Below are positions 8,145 to 16,261 of a stretch of DNA of 64,000 nt, in pieces. Origin of the DNA: Paraburkholderia ultramafica (lineage in GTDB: Bacteria > Pseudomonadota > Gammaproteobacteria > Burkholderiales > Burkholderiaceae). Under the pieces are notes generated by a model. That model was not told the origin of the DNA, ran no database searches, and saw only the letters and a list, made by a program, of their open reading frames with translations. The stretch spans positions 62,001-126,000 of the forward strand of contig NZ_CADIKK010000008.1 of assembly GCF_902859915.1 (NCBI RefSeq). The letters run 5' to 3'. The position numbers were made by a program, and so were the translations under genes. Numbering within the stretch: the first letter of the stretch is position 1; the number at the start of each line of letters is the position of its first letter.

Positions 8145-9494
8145 TCACGCAGAGGTAGGTCGCGGGAAGGGCACGATATTCTGATTGAGGCGGAAGAGGT
8201 TGGCCGGATCGCAACGTGCTTTCAGACGCGCAAGCCTTTCATATTTGAGAGCGCCATATGCACTTGGAGCGATGGCCGTATCTCCCTGTTCGTTGACGTA
8301 ATTGGCCTGTATGGACTGGTCCGATATCCTTGTGGCGGCAGCCCGCCCCCATGCTATGCACCGTTCGTCGTCCGCCGGATCGTCCCACACTGGCTCGACA
8401 ATCCAATAATATGCCGCTTGTCTCCCGGAATAGGCGGTCGCATCCTCTGGCACGTCTGCGACCGCGCCTCCGAGTTGCAACACGTAAATCTCCGAATCTG
8501 GCGTGGGAGCCGCATCAACCTCCCGGAGCATCGTATCGATCGCATTGTTCGTGATACTCCGCCAGAAACCGCCTTTGGCGTAGTACCGCCGGGACCAGGC
8601 GAAGTGGTCATCGTTGCAGCTTTGTAGCTGGACGAACGGCAGGTGCGCGATGTTTCCCTGTCCTGCCTGCGCGAGCCGGCCAAACGGCCCGAGCATTTGC
8701 TCCGTGTGAGCGATATCGCCCACCCAGACCGCCGTCACGCTCAAACCCGATGACGTCAGGGTGAATGCGACGGAGAATTCGCGCGGCCGAGATCGAGCCA
8801 ACTCGTCGAGGGTGCCGATCGCCTCCTTAGCGTGTCTGACCGGATAGTTCCATTGGCCGACCATGACCGGCCCCAATGGGCAAAGCTTGAAACGGAAGCG
8901 GGTGACGATGCCGAAATTTCCACCACCCCCGCGTAACCCCCAAAATAACTCTGGGTCTGAATGGATATCGATCCAGTTCACTGCTCCGTCCGCGGTTACG
9001 ATTTCAACTCCCGCGAGGTAATCAATCGTCAGCCCATATGCGCGGCTGAGCCGGCCCATGCCGCCACCCAGGGTCAGCCCGGCAACACCGGTGTGGGAGA
9101 TTACGCCCGCCGGCACCACATTGCCTCTGGGAACGACCGCCTGATCGAGATCGCCCAACAGGGCTCCGCCGCCAACGTCTACCGTCCCGGCCTTTTCATC
9201 CATAACGACCGAATTGAGCCGTGATAGATCAAGCACGAGACCATCGTCACAGGTGGATAGGCCCGGTATGCTATGCCCGCCTCCTCGCACTGCCAGGAGG
9301 GCATTGCTCTGGGCTGCCGACTCGATGCCCCTTCGAACATCATCGACGCTCTCCGCCTGCAATATGGCGGCGGGCCTGCGGTCGGCAAGCCCATTCCACA
9401 CTCGCCGCGCATCGTCGTAGTCTGGATGGTCCCGACCGATCACCGGTCCTCGACATCCAGACGAAACGAGGTTACTGAGCAACCTTTCATGCAT
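8145..9494 (-). CDS. FAD-linked oxidoreductase, berberine bridge enzyme-like
   Basis: Flavoprotein oxidase/dehydrogenase of 449 residues. The start at 9494 has an AAAGGAG site upstream; the longer frame overlaps the preceding GNAT relic. The FAD_binding_4 domain (about 40-200) includes VRGGGHS, whose His is the usual site of covalent FAD attachment, and LGGGMGRLSR. The BBE domain closes the protein (NYVNEQGD ... CDPANLFRLNQNI). The second covalent anchor, a Cys found in bicovalent members, appears to be absent (ISHTGVAG at that place), so single attachment is likely. Substrate unknown; relatives oxidise sugars, alkaloids or polyketides. The gene lies 17 bp behind a broken GNAT gene in the same direction. 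Confidence 0.85.
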   Translation of the reverse strand: MHERLLSNLVSSGCRGPVIGRDHPDYDDARRVWNGLADRRPAAILQAESVDDVRRGIESAAQSNALLAVRGGGHSIPGLSTCDDGLVLDLSRLNSVVMDEKAGTVDVGGGALLGDLDQAVVPRGNVVPAGVISHTGVAGLTLGGGMGRLSRAYGLTIDYLAGVEIVTADGAVNWIDIHSDPELFWGLRGGGGNFGIVTRFRFKLCPLGPVMVGQWNYPVRHAKEAIGTLDELARSRPREFSVAFTLTSSGLSVTAVWVGDIAHTEQMLGPFGRLAQAGQGNIAHLPFVQLQSCNDDHFAWSRRYYAKGGFWRSITNNAIDTMLREVDAAPTPDSEIYVLQLGGAVADVPEDATAYSGRQAAYYWIVEPVWDDPADDERCIAWGRAAATRISDQSIQANYVNEQGDTAIAPSAYGALKYERLARLKARCDPANLFRLNQNIVPFPRPTSA

Positions 9495-9511
9495 GGCGTC
9501 GAAAGCTCCTT

Positions 9512-9925
9512 TAAATTTCTCGTTCCATGAAGATGGTGATCGGGCGCAAGATCGGCATCGCCGAACGGAAGGTGTTGCCTCTCTTAAAGCCTGAGGCATC
9601 GTAAAGGGCGATGGCCTCCTTCATGAACGTCACCGTCTCCAAACGCGCGTTGCGTACCCGCCATTTCGTATGGCGTCCAAGCAAGCAGTCATCAGGCCCC
9701 GCGCAACGCCTCTGCTCCGCGCCTCAGCGGCGGGCATACATTTTCTGTAGTTCCGCAATACCGTCATCTGATTTCGCGTGGCCGGCACACCCGACAATAC
9801 TTGCATCCATCCGCGCCAGGAAGTAGCCCGCTCCTTGTTGGCTAAACTTTTTAATCAGGACTTCGGATGTGAACCCATAGATATATTCGATCAGTTCATT
9901 GTCGGGCGGGCTTTGAGCACTTGGT
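9512..9925 (-). pseudogene. GNAT acetyltransferase, inactivated by a stop and two frameshifts
   Basis: Read right to left, one frame gives NELIEYIYGFTSEV, GYFLARMDASIVGCAGHA and DGIAELQKMYARR, then a TGA. A second frame continues the fold with SRGVARGLMTA, the acetyl-CoA-binding segment. The first frame then resumes with NARLETVTFMKEAIALYDAS and ends ITIFMEREI. The order and spacing match a complete small GNAT, so the gene is whole in outline but carries two frameshifts that compensate each other plus a nonsense codon between them. It ends just upstream of the FAD oxidoreductase and was probably in its operon. Confidence 0.7.
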
Positions 9926-10421
9926 CAATTACACTTCCGCTGCTTGCCAATTCGACTCTGTCGTTAAAATGCGCTGCCCTAATTTCGGCCTTAACGCCCG
10001 GCGGTATTCGATCGTACGTCTGAGGCTGCGCCAGGGTATTCAGGGAGCGACATGGCAGTTGATTTGACGATCAACAGAATAGGTGACTTACCGAATAATT
10101 TCGAACTCAAACTCGGCATTGTGTATGGGATCGCACATTTGCATGGAGCGTAACTGCGATGCCAACCATTTCGCGAATATAGAAATGCCTTTGGTAAGCA
10201 CTGGTGTTTGAGAAGACGACGCTCCCAGAATCGGCTCACATAGTTCGATGGCCGAACGCGGAAATTCATCGAGGAGGGGATGCGCAACGCATCGCCCTGA
10301 TCGGCAAACTTCCGCAGCCGACCCCAAACGGTCATCAGACATTCTCCGAAGCGGCCGTTCTAAAGTGGGTCAATTCACGCCATTGTCATCCGATATTGCT
10401 TGAATGCCCGTCGCCAATAAA
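9926..10421. other. Gene-poor region
   Basis: No recognised gene. A minus frame from 10342 to 10088 (84 codons) reads somewhat like protein (ILGASSSQTPVLTKGISI) and a plus frame from 10052 to 10153 codes for 33 residues with a GGGAGC site ahead, but neither resembles a family I know. Base composition is more A+T-rich than the backbone. Confidence 0.3.
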
Positions 10422-10447
10422 GGGGAGCAATCCTGCTCCTTTTTATT
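10422..10447 (+). terminator. Hairpin with T-run just upstream of the DUF2252 gene
   Basis: GGAGCA (10424-10429), a 4-nt loop and TGCTCC (10434-10439) are followed by TTTTTATTT, a good intrinsic terminator on the plus strand. It ends only about 18 bp before the next start codon, with no obvious gene upstream. It is either the end of a lost gene or an attenuator in the leader of the DUF2252 gene. Confidence 0.6.
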
Positions 10448-10464
10448 TATCTCAGGGGAAAGCA

Positions 10465-11829
10465 ATGAAGAAAGCGTTGATAGCATTGTCCGCAGCCTGC
10501 CTGCTGTGCGCGCCTGCCGCCGAGGCACAGACTTCGCGCACCAGCTGGGTAGCGACGCAGATCTACGACTACAACCATCCCTTTGCAGCCACGGACAGTA
10601 CCGACCTGGCAACCAAGATGGCGACCATGGCGGGCGACGCTTTCTCTTTCTTCCGTGGCACCGACCATATTTTTTACCAGGACATGTTGACGCTTCCGCC
10701 GTCGAGCTACACGACCACGCAAACCGGCTACACGTGGCTTGGCGGTGACGCCCACATCGGCAACTTCGGCGCATGGAAGGACAGCGCTGGCGACAACGTG
10801 TTCACCGTCAATGATTTTGACGAGGGCTATCTCGGCCAGTATGTGTGGGATCTGCGCCGGCTGGCCACCAGCATGGTCCTCGCGGGGCGCGCCAACGGCA
10901 TCGCCGACAGCGACATCACGACCGCCATCAAGACCATGGTGGGAGCCTATGTCAGTGAAATGGACTCTTTCAAGGGAACCAGCGCGGAGCTCAGCTTTCA
11001 GCTCAAGAATGGCAACACGTCCGGCGCCGTGCAGACGACGATCAGCAACTCCAGCAACGATACCCGCTCGGATCTGCTGACCAAGTACACGCAGGTGACA
11101 AACGGTGTGCGTACTTTCCAGAACATCGCGAACACGTTGGTGCCGGTAAACAGCACGACCTACAGCAACATCGCCGCAGCGATGAGCAGCTATATCAGTT
11201 CCATCTCGTCATCGAAGCAGTACGCTGCAAGTTACTACCAGGTCAAGGATATCCACCAGAAGCTGGGCTCCGGCGTGGGCAGTCTTGGCAAACTGCGCTA
11301 TTACATCCTGATCGAAGGCCCATCCGCTTCGACCTCGGACGATGTCATCCTCGAACTGAAGCAGGAAACCAGCAGCGCCGTAGCCGAAGCGAGCAGCAAC
11401 GGGCAGACCTTGTCGTCCGCCGACAACGGCAACGACGCGAACCGCGTCGCCAAGACCAGCAAGGCCCAGACGCTGAACGCCGACGTGCTGGTGGGATACG
11501 CCACGATCAACGGCGTGAACTACTACTTCCACGAGAAGTCGCCGTATGCGGAAGGTTTCGACTATACGCAGTTGACCAGCGCCGGCAAACTCAATACGGC
11601 TGCGACCTACCTGGGCCAGGCGCTGGCATCGGCTCACGCCATTTCCGACCAGGACTACAACAGCGCCATCGTTTCGTACAGTATCGACAAGCAGGTCAGC
11701 GATGCTGTCACGAGCAAGAACGGACTGGAGTCGGAAATCTCGACCTTCGCCTTCAACTATGCGGCTCAGGTCAATCTGGACTGGCAGTCCTTCGTCAGCA
11801 CTTACAACGCGGGCACGCCGCTGTACTGA
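10465..11829 (+). CDS. Exported DUF2252 family protein
   Basis: Protein of 454 residues. The start at 10465 follows AGGGGAAAG; longer in-frame starts would bury the signal peptide. Residues 1-22 form a clear Sec signal (KKALIALSAACLLCAP, cut after AEA). The rest carries the DUF2252 signatures: FFRGTDHIFYQDM near 66-78, LGGDAHIGNFG near 95-105, VNDFDEG near 116-122 and VWDLRRLATS near 129-138. The pattern H-x-x-N-F ... N-D-F-D resembles phosphotransferase-like kinases, and DUF2252 has been linked to that fold, but an exported protein would not meet ATP in the periplasm. Function unknown. The mature protein is rich in Ser, Thr and Asn, unlike most neighbours. Confidence 0.85.
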   Translation: MKKALIALSAACLLCAPAAEAQTSRTSWVATQIYDYNHPFAATDSTDLATKMATMAGDAFSFFRGTDHIFYQDMLTLPPSSYTTTQTGYTWLGGDAHIGNFGAWKDSAGDNVFTVNDFDEGYLGQYVWDLRRLATSMVLAGRANGIADSDITTAIKTMVGAYVSEMDSFKGTSAELSFQLKNGNTSGAVQTTISNSSNDTRSDLLTKYTQVTNGVRTFQNIANTLVPVNSTTYSNIAAAMSSYISSISSSKQYAASYYQVKDIHQKLGSGVGSLGKLRYYILIEGPSASTSDDVILELKQETSSAVAEASSNGQTLSSADNGNDANRVAKTSKAQTLNADVLVGYATINGVNYYFHEKSPYAEGFDYTQLTSAGKLNTAATYLGQALASAHAISDQDYNSAIVSYSIDKQVSDAVTSKNGLESEISTFAFNYAAQVNLDWQSFVSTYNAGTPLY

Positions 11830-11870
11830 ACCGCCCCGGGTTTGGTGGAGGCGCCTACTCTGGAGACGAT

Positions 11871-11972
11871 GCCGAGCATCCGGGCGTGCGTCCCGAGGAC
11901 GTCTTCGTCAATCTGGTCGAGGTGCTGAAGGAGAACGGGTCGTTCGGCAACGGCATTGCGCAGTACGTGTAG
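11871..11972 (+). pseudogene. C-terminal fragment of a tautomerase-family protein
   Basis: The plus frame reads HPGVRPEDVFVNLVEVLKEN, then SFGNGIAQYV and a TAG stop. This is the conserved C-terminal third of 4-oxalocrotonate-tautomerase-like proteins (RPEDVFINLVEV...WSFGNG.AQY). The N-terminal part, including the catalytic Pro, is missing; it begins shortly after the DUF2252 stop. Confidence 0.7.
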
Positions 11973-12131
11973 CAGGCCGCGCGGCACCGGCGGCAAGTAC
12001 CGTGCCGCGCACCGTTTGCCGAGCGCGGGGCGCCGTGTATAACATCGACGGACACACGTCCCCGCTCGTGGAGCGTCCATGCCTCGTGTCGTCGAAATCG
12101 TGCTGGCAGTCGAAGCGAAATCCGCCGACGA

Positions 12132-12857
12132 ATGGACGCGCGAGCAGCGTACCGGCTCGCACGGCGCGAAGGGGCCAAGCGAGTGCAGGGCGACGCGCAC
12201 CGGGACGGCATCGGCGGCGCGCTCGCCGATGCGCTGAACCGCGCAGAGCGGATCACGGCGCTGTCGAGCCGCGTGCCGGTGACTCAGCACATATTCGACC
12301 GCGACGGCGCGCTCGCCGCGCATGGCTGGCGTGTGACCATCGAAGTCGTGCCGGGGATTCGGCGGATCGTCGCATCGCGCCGCACGGATCATGTGCTGGG
12401 CGTCGCGATCCGCGACGCCGTGTGCAACGCGCCGCTCGCAGCCGGCTCGGAACTCGCGCAGTGCGCAGCGCTGCTGCACGATTTCGCGGAGACGCGCGTG
12501 CGCAAGCACTTCAAGCGCCTGATCGGCGCGCCCGCGCTGACGTCGCTCGATGCGGCGGCGCGTCATCGCCAGCGCATCGAGGTGAAGCGCCTGCGCTACG
12601 CGCTCGAATTCTTCGAGCCGATCACCTCGGAGAAGACGCGGCGTACGGTCGCGAAGACGCTCGTGCGCATCCAGGGCGCGCTGGGCGACGGCAGCGATGC
12701 GGCTACCGCATTGCGCTTCTTCGAGCGGCTCGACCTGACGCCCTATCAGCAAGGGTTCGCGCGCGGCTGGTGCGAGGCGGTCAATCGCTGCACGGCGCAA
12801 GAAGGCGAGCGGCTGCTGCGCACGCTCGGCACGCCGAAGATCAAGCGCGAGGCATGA
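12132..12857 (+). CDS. CHAD-domain protein, 5' end probably disrupted
   Basis: The product (241 residues from this Met) contains a CHAD domain from about 95 to the end: repeated His/Arg/Lys-rich helices such as RVRKHFKRLIG, RHRQRIEVKRLRYALEFFEP and LVRIQGALGDGSDA. CHAD domains bind polyphosphate and are often fused to an N-terminal CYTH triphosphatase domain. Just upstream, in another frame, an ATG at 12079 begins MPRVVEIVLAVEAKSADEW, which looks like the start of such a protein, so a frameshift around 12130-12160 may split the original gene. Whether the present frame is expressed is unclear. Confidence 0.55.
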   Translation: MDARAAYRLARREGAKRVQGDAHRDGIGGALADALNRAERITALSSRVPVTQHIFDRDGALAAHGWRVTIEVVPGIRRIVASRRTDHVLGVAIRDAVCNAPLAAGSELAQCAALLHDFAETRVRKHFKRLIGAPALTSLDAAARHRQRIEVKRLRYALEFFEPITSEKTRRTVAKTLVRIQGALGDGSDAATALRFFERLDLTPYQQGFARGWCEAVNRCTAQEGERLLRTLGTPKIKREA

Positions 12858-12909
12858 CGCTCGTCATATGACTGCCGGCGCGGCCACGTCCGGCAGCCGG
12901 CGCGTGGCG

Positions 12910-12938
12910 TTTCACGAGGGGTGCGGCGTTCCTATAAT
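12910..12938 (+). promoter_or_regulatory. Sigma-70-type promoter ahead of the truncated modE
   Basis: A perfect TATAAT at 12933-12938 is preceded 17 bp upstream by TTTCAC (12910-12915), a partial -35 match. It lies about 30 bp before the ModE start codon. Confidence 0.55.
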
Positions 12939-12968
12939 GGCCGCATCGACCCGACGATCCCGCGACCG

Positions 12969-13205
12969 ATGAACGGCACACCGTCTTTCCCATCCAGGTC
13001 CGATGCAAGCGGCGAGCCGCTCGAGCTCCGCGGTTCAGTCTGGCTGCGTGCCGGCCGTGAAACGCTGGGCGGCGCCGCGCGCATCGCGCTGCTTGCGGCG
13101 ATCCGCGAAACCGGCTCGATCACGGGCGCTGCGAAGGCGGTCGGCATGAGCTACAAGGCGGCGTGGGACGCGATCGACACCATGAACAACCTCGCCGGGC
13201 CGTGA
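12969..13205 (+). pseudogene. modE: ModE, truncated to the N-terminal DNA-binding domain
   Basis: The frame codes for the winged-helix domain of the molybdate-responsive regulator ModE: LRAGRETLGGAARIALLAAI, ETGSITGAAKAVGMSYKAAW, DAIDTMNNLAG. It stops at codon 79, right where IS66-type sequence begins. Full ModE has about 260 residues with two molybdate-binding (MOP) domains; these are missing. The remaining domain may be made but cannot sense molybdate. It keeps a good promoter. No mod transporter genes are in the window. Confidence 0.85.
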
Positions 13206-13214
13206 TACCGCAAT

Positions 13215-13568
13215 TCAGCTCGCGTGGCAGTACTGCCGCGCAGGATGACGGCGCACCGCATCAACGTCGACACCGTCGAGCAGCAAGTGAAGCTGTTCGG
13301 TCGCGAGCTCGATCACGGCCTGTTGGCGGCGCGGCCAGATGAAGCGGTCCGCCTCGAGGCGTTTCAACATGAGCCAGAATCCGGCCCGGTCATAAAGCAG
13401 AAGCTTTACGCGATCGCGTTTCCGGTTGTGGAACGCGAAGACGGATCGCGCGAGCGGGTCAAGCTGTATCGACTGCTCGACCATCGTCACCAGCGTGTTC
13501 AGTCCGGCGCGGAAGTCGATCGGCTCACGATGCAGGTAGATCCGAAGATCGGCGTCGAAGCGGAACAT
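13215..13568 (-). CDS. tnpB: IS66 family accessory protein TnpB
   Basis: Product of 117 residues with the highly conserved IS66 Orf2 pattern: IYLHREPIDFRAGLNTLV, FAFHNRKRDRVKLLLYDRAG and FWLMLKRLEADRFIWP. The ATG shares its A with the TGA stop of tnpA, implying translational coupling. The length is normal, so the gene itself is intact, but it cannot mobilise anything here without TnpC. Confidence 0.9.
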   Translation of the reverse strand: MFRFDADLRIYLHREPIDFRAGLNTLVTMVEQSIQLDPLARSVFAFHNRKRDRVKLLLYDRAGFWLMLKRLEADRFIWPRRQQAVIELATEQLHLLLDGVDVDAVRRHPARQYCHAS

Positions 13569-14044
13569 CAGTGCGCCCCCCGCGCAGCAATCATCGCCGT
13601 CACGAGCGAACCGTCTTGCCCCGAGCATTCGAGTTCAACCATGACGCCGTTGGGCAGTGTCGCCGACAAACGCGCCGACGGCGCCGAGCACAGTGACGCA
13701 CGAGATGCCTCGCGACGATCCGGGGCTAACGACGCAGCAGGCGCACGGGACAACACTGACGCCGTGTCGCCAACCGCAACGACCGGCACGAACGTTGACG
13801 GTGACGTTTCCGCACTGTCAGGCCCGGCGAGCGCAGCTTCGTTCGCCGGTGTGCGTGCGCAAATCCATTTGCGCAACTGGTTCGCGTTTACGCCGGCCTT
13901 GAGCGCCATGCCCGATACCGATACTCCAGGCCGCCGGCACGCCTCGATCAGTCGCCGCTTATCCTGAGGGTCAAACACCCGCCTGCCGCCCCGATCTATA
14001 TGCGCTACCTTCAGCGGCAAAAAAGCCAAGTCATCTTCAGTCAT
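13568..14044 (-). CDS. tnpA: IS66 family protein TnpA (Orf1, helix-turn-helix)
   Basis: Product of 158 residues from MTEDDLAFLP. The N-terminal part has the transposase_8-type helix-turn-helix (KRRLIEACRRPGVSVSGMAL, AGVNANQLRKWI) and the C-terminal end reads LPNGVMVELEC, as in IS66 Orf1 proteins. An in-frame Met 11 codons upstream is possible but less family-like. The stop overlaps the tnpB start. Confidence 0.85.
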   Translation of the reverse strand: MTEDDLAFLPLKVAHIDRGGRRVFDPQDKRRLIEACRRPGVSVSGMALKAGVNANQLRKWICARTPANEAALAGPDSAETSPSTFVPVVAVGDTASVLSRAPAASLAPDRREASRASLCSAPSARLSATLPNGVMVELECSGQDGSLVTAMIAARGAH

Positions 14045-14089
14045 GGTTGCGTCCGCAAGTTGTGGTTGCGGACGCAAGCGTGACGTCTT

Positions 14090-14236
14090 TCAATCCGTCG
14101 CGCTACGTGCGGAGAAATTCGCGCTTACGACGATCTCAACCTGGGTGTCCTTGTCGACGCTGCCAGCCCAGCTCGGAGTCGTATAAACGAAGAGCAGAAA
14201 AGGCAAGCTAAACGGAATCAGTGAAAGACGTTTCAT
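14090..14236 (-). pseudogene. N-terminal fragment of an exported protein cut by the IS66 element
   Basis: The minus frame starts MKRLSLIPFSLPFLLFVYTT with a cleavage-like PSWA-GS, followed by VDKDTQVEIVVSANFS, and stops at codon 49 exactly where IS66 sequence starts. It looks like the signal peptide and first strand of a larger secreted protein. A short secreted peptide in its own right cannot be excluded. Confidence 0.45.
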
Positions 14237-14342
14237 ACGCTGGGGGCTCTTCGATCGCAACTCTCATTCTCGAAATTTCAACACGCACTCCAAATCCACC
14301 GATTGACAAACGGACCCTTTACCGTCAATGACTTAGGAGCGC

Positions 14343-14684
14343 CGACGTAGGTCCACGCTGGGCAACAGCACATGGCGTCTGATCGCCGGTCTGCTCGCGT
14401 GCGGCAGTCCAGATGAGTTCGCGCAAGCTATTGGCGTGCCCCAAAAAGTGTCGCCCACTTCATCAGGACTCGCCGACATCGCCTCAGCATGGAGGGCAAT
14501 GTTTGCCCTGTGTCAGCGCGAAGATTATAGGGCTCGCATGCGACGGCTACTCGTGGACCACCCTCATGCCACTCGATCTGAACTGCGCCGAATAAAGGGT
14601 AGCGGATACATGTCGCTTTACCGTCACGACAGCGACTAGCTCGAAGAAAATCTACCCAGTTTTGACGCTTGGAGGAAGCAATGA
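14343..14684 (+). pseudogene. TnsD/TniQ-like transposition protein remnant with an internal amber codon
   Basis: The plus frame reads NSTWRLIAGLLACGSPDEFA, then ARMRRLLVDHPHATRSELRR, YMSLYRHDSD, a TAG at 14637-14639, then LEENLPSFDAWRKQ and a final TGA. The ending (Y..LYRHD.DWLEENLP) resembles the C-termini of TnsD/TniQ-family target-selection proteins of Tn7-like elements, with the TAG in place of a Trp codon. The N-terminal zinc-binding part is missing. The family is inferred from this pattern only. Confidence 0.5.
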
Positions 14685-14770
14685 AGGCACTCGACGCACT
14701 CGGCTTGAAACGCGGAGTCATAAAGCCCCGCGTGGGACGCCCGTATTTGGATTTGCCTAGCAGCTTACGA

Positions 14771-16261
14771 TCATGGGGCGAGAATCTGCCACTGTTCGTG
14801 TGGCAAACCCTGGTATTGCCAAAGTTCTACCTTTGTACCGGAGGCCGTCGAGCCACCCTCAACGTCGAGGCACGAACCCGGCGCGTGGGCGGGGCACAGT
14901 CGGTAGTACTGTCCGCCGGCCGAGATGACACGCCAGGTCTGATTGACACTGCCGTGGTAATCCCACAGCAGAACGTTTGTCCCATCCCCCGTGCCCGCCC
15001 CGCTCACATCCATCGCAAGGCCACTGCTCGCGGAGGTGACCTCATACTGTCCATTGCCCAAATTGACGAAGCTCCACAGTTGGCTTGTCGACCTCGTATA
15101 AGTCGTCTGTATCAGCAAAGTGCCATCTGCTTGCGTACCGGACGGTGCGAGCGCCAATCCGCTCGATCGAGATACGATTTGATATGTCCCGTCCGGAATC
15201 GGCCCGACGCCGCGTGCATCACCATGACCCTGGACTGAATAATTCGCGCCGACCGTATAGGAGCCGAAGTTGTCGATCTGCCACCAACTATTGGCGAGTG
15301 CGGTATTGCCGGAAAGCGTGCCGGTTCCGCTTCGGGTGACGATGCCTTCATTCGTGTTGCCGATGGCGGTATTGCCGACGATCGATCCAGTCGTGGACTC
15401 CATGTCGAGACCGTTCATCGACAGGCCGTTATAGTGCGCAGTGCCGGGCGCCGTCGAGCCGTTAAAGCTCAGATCGTTGTTCGAGACGGTGAGATTGGTC
15501 GGAGTTTGCTGCGCATGGATGCCAAGGCGATAATTACCGACGAATGTCGAGCTATCGACAGTGATGGTGTTGCTCCCTGGTCCATTGATATGCAAGCCAT
15601 CACCCGCCCACGAGTTCAAGAACCGCGAGTTGGTGATTGTCACGTTCGTCGAACCCCACAGATAAGCATTGTGCCAAGCAAGGCCATCGTTGCCGTGCAC
15701 CATGATGCCGTTATCGTGGAAGTATGAGCGGTCGATGGTCAGTCCATTGATGGACCCGGTTGCCAATCCTTCCGCCGTGTTCTTCACCTCGACATTCGAA
15801 ATCTTCAGGTTGCTGGCGTCGACAAGCTCAAAACCCTTCGCGGCTTCGTTCAGGCCGCCGCCCGCTACGGAGTAAGCGTTGTTAGGATCAAATGCCGCCG
15901 ACTTCGGGACCTGACCGTCAAGCACAAGGTTCGAGATGGTGATGTCGTGCAGAGTCTTCTGGCCATTCACGAGAATCAGATTCCACACATAGGGCGTCGA
16001 TGGTCCCCGAATCACGGTCGCTGCACCTTGGCCCGTCAGCGTGATGTTGCTGCCCGGGATTTGAATCGAACTGGTCAAGGTCCAGACACCAGCGCCAAGC
16101 GTAACGGTGCCGCCGCCCGCTGCTGCTACCGATTGGAGTGCGCTCTGAATGCTCTGCCCAGGCTGAACCGTGACGTTCACAGCGTGCGCGCCCTGCATCA
16201 GCAACGAAGTGGAGAGACCCAAACACACCACTAAACCATTTGACCATCGTTTGCTTTTCAT
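14771..16261 (-). CDS. Secreted right-handed beta-helix protein with C-terminal ricin-type lectin domain
   Basis: Protein of 496 residues. A Sec signal spans about 1-27 (VVCLGLSTSLLMQGAHA). Residues 30-340 show the parallel beta-helix pattern of pectate-lyase-like proteins: a start of VQPGQSIQSALQSVAAAGGG, then short Asn/Gly-rich rungs such as NLKISNVEVKN, NGLTIDRSYFHDN and NTITVDSSTFVGN. Residues about 355-496 form a ricin B-type trefoil with repeated Q-x-W motifs (SQLWSF, NQTWRV, HEQWQI). This architecture suggests a polysaccharide-binding or polysaccharide-cleaving exoprotein. Catalytic residues cannot be assigned. No adjacent secretion or sugar-use genes. Confidence 0.85.
   Translation of the reverse strand: MKSKRWSNGLVVCLGLSTSLLMQGAHAVNVTVQPGQSIQSALQSVAAAGGGTVTLGAGVWTLTSSIQIPGSNITLTGQGAATVIRGPSTPYVWNLILVNGQKTLHDITISNLVLDGQVPKSAAFDPNNAYSVAGGGLNEAAKGFELVDASNLKISNVEVKNTAEGLATGSINGLTIDRSYFHDNGIMVHGNDGLAWHNAYLWGSTNVTITNSRFLNSWAGDGLHINGPGSNTITVDSSTFVGNYRLGIHAQQTPTNLTVSNNDLSFNGSTAPGTAHYNGLSMNGLDMESTTGSIVGNTAIGNTNEGIVTRSGTGTLSGNTALANSWWQIDNFGSYTVGANYSVQGHGDARGVGPIPDGTYQIVSRSSGLALAPSGTQADGTLLIQTTYTRSTSQLWSFVNLGNGQYEVTSASSGLAMDVSGAGTGDGTNVLLWDYHGSVNQTWRVISAGGQYYRLCPAHAPGSCLDVEGGSTASGTKVELWQYQGLPHEQWQILAP

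Larger units (their letters stand above)
13206..14089 (-). mobile_element. Partial IS66-family element (tnpA and tnpB kept, tnpC missing)
   Basis: The minus strand carries the two accessory genes of an IS66 element in order and with the usual TGATG overlap, but the large transposase gene tnpC that should follow is absent; modE sequence begins instead. Each side abuts a truncated gene (modE on the left, a signal-peptide gene on the right). The exact terminal repeats were not resolved. Confidence 0.75.
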
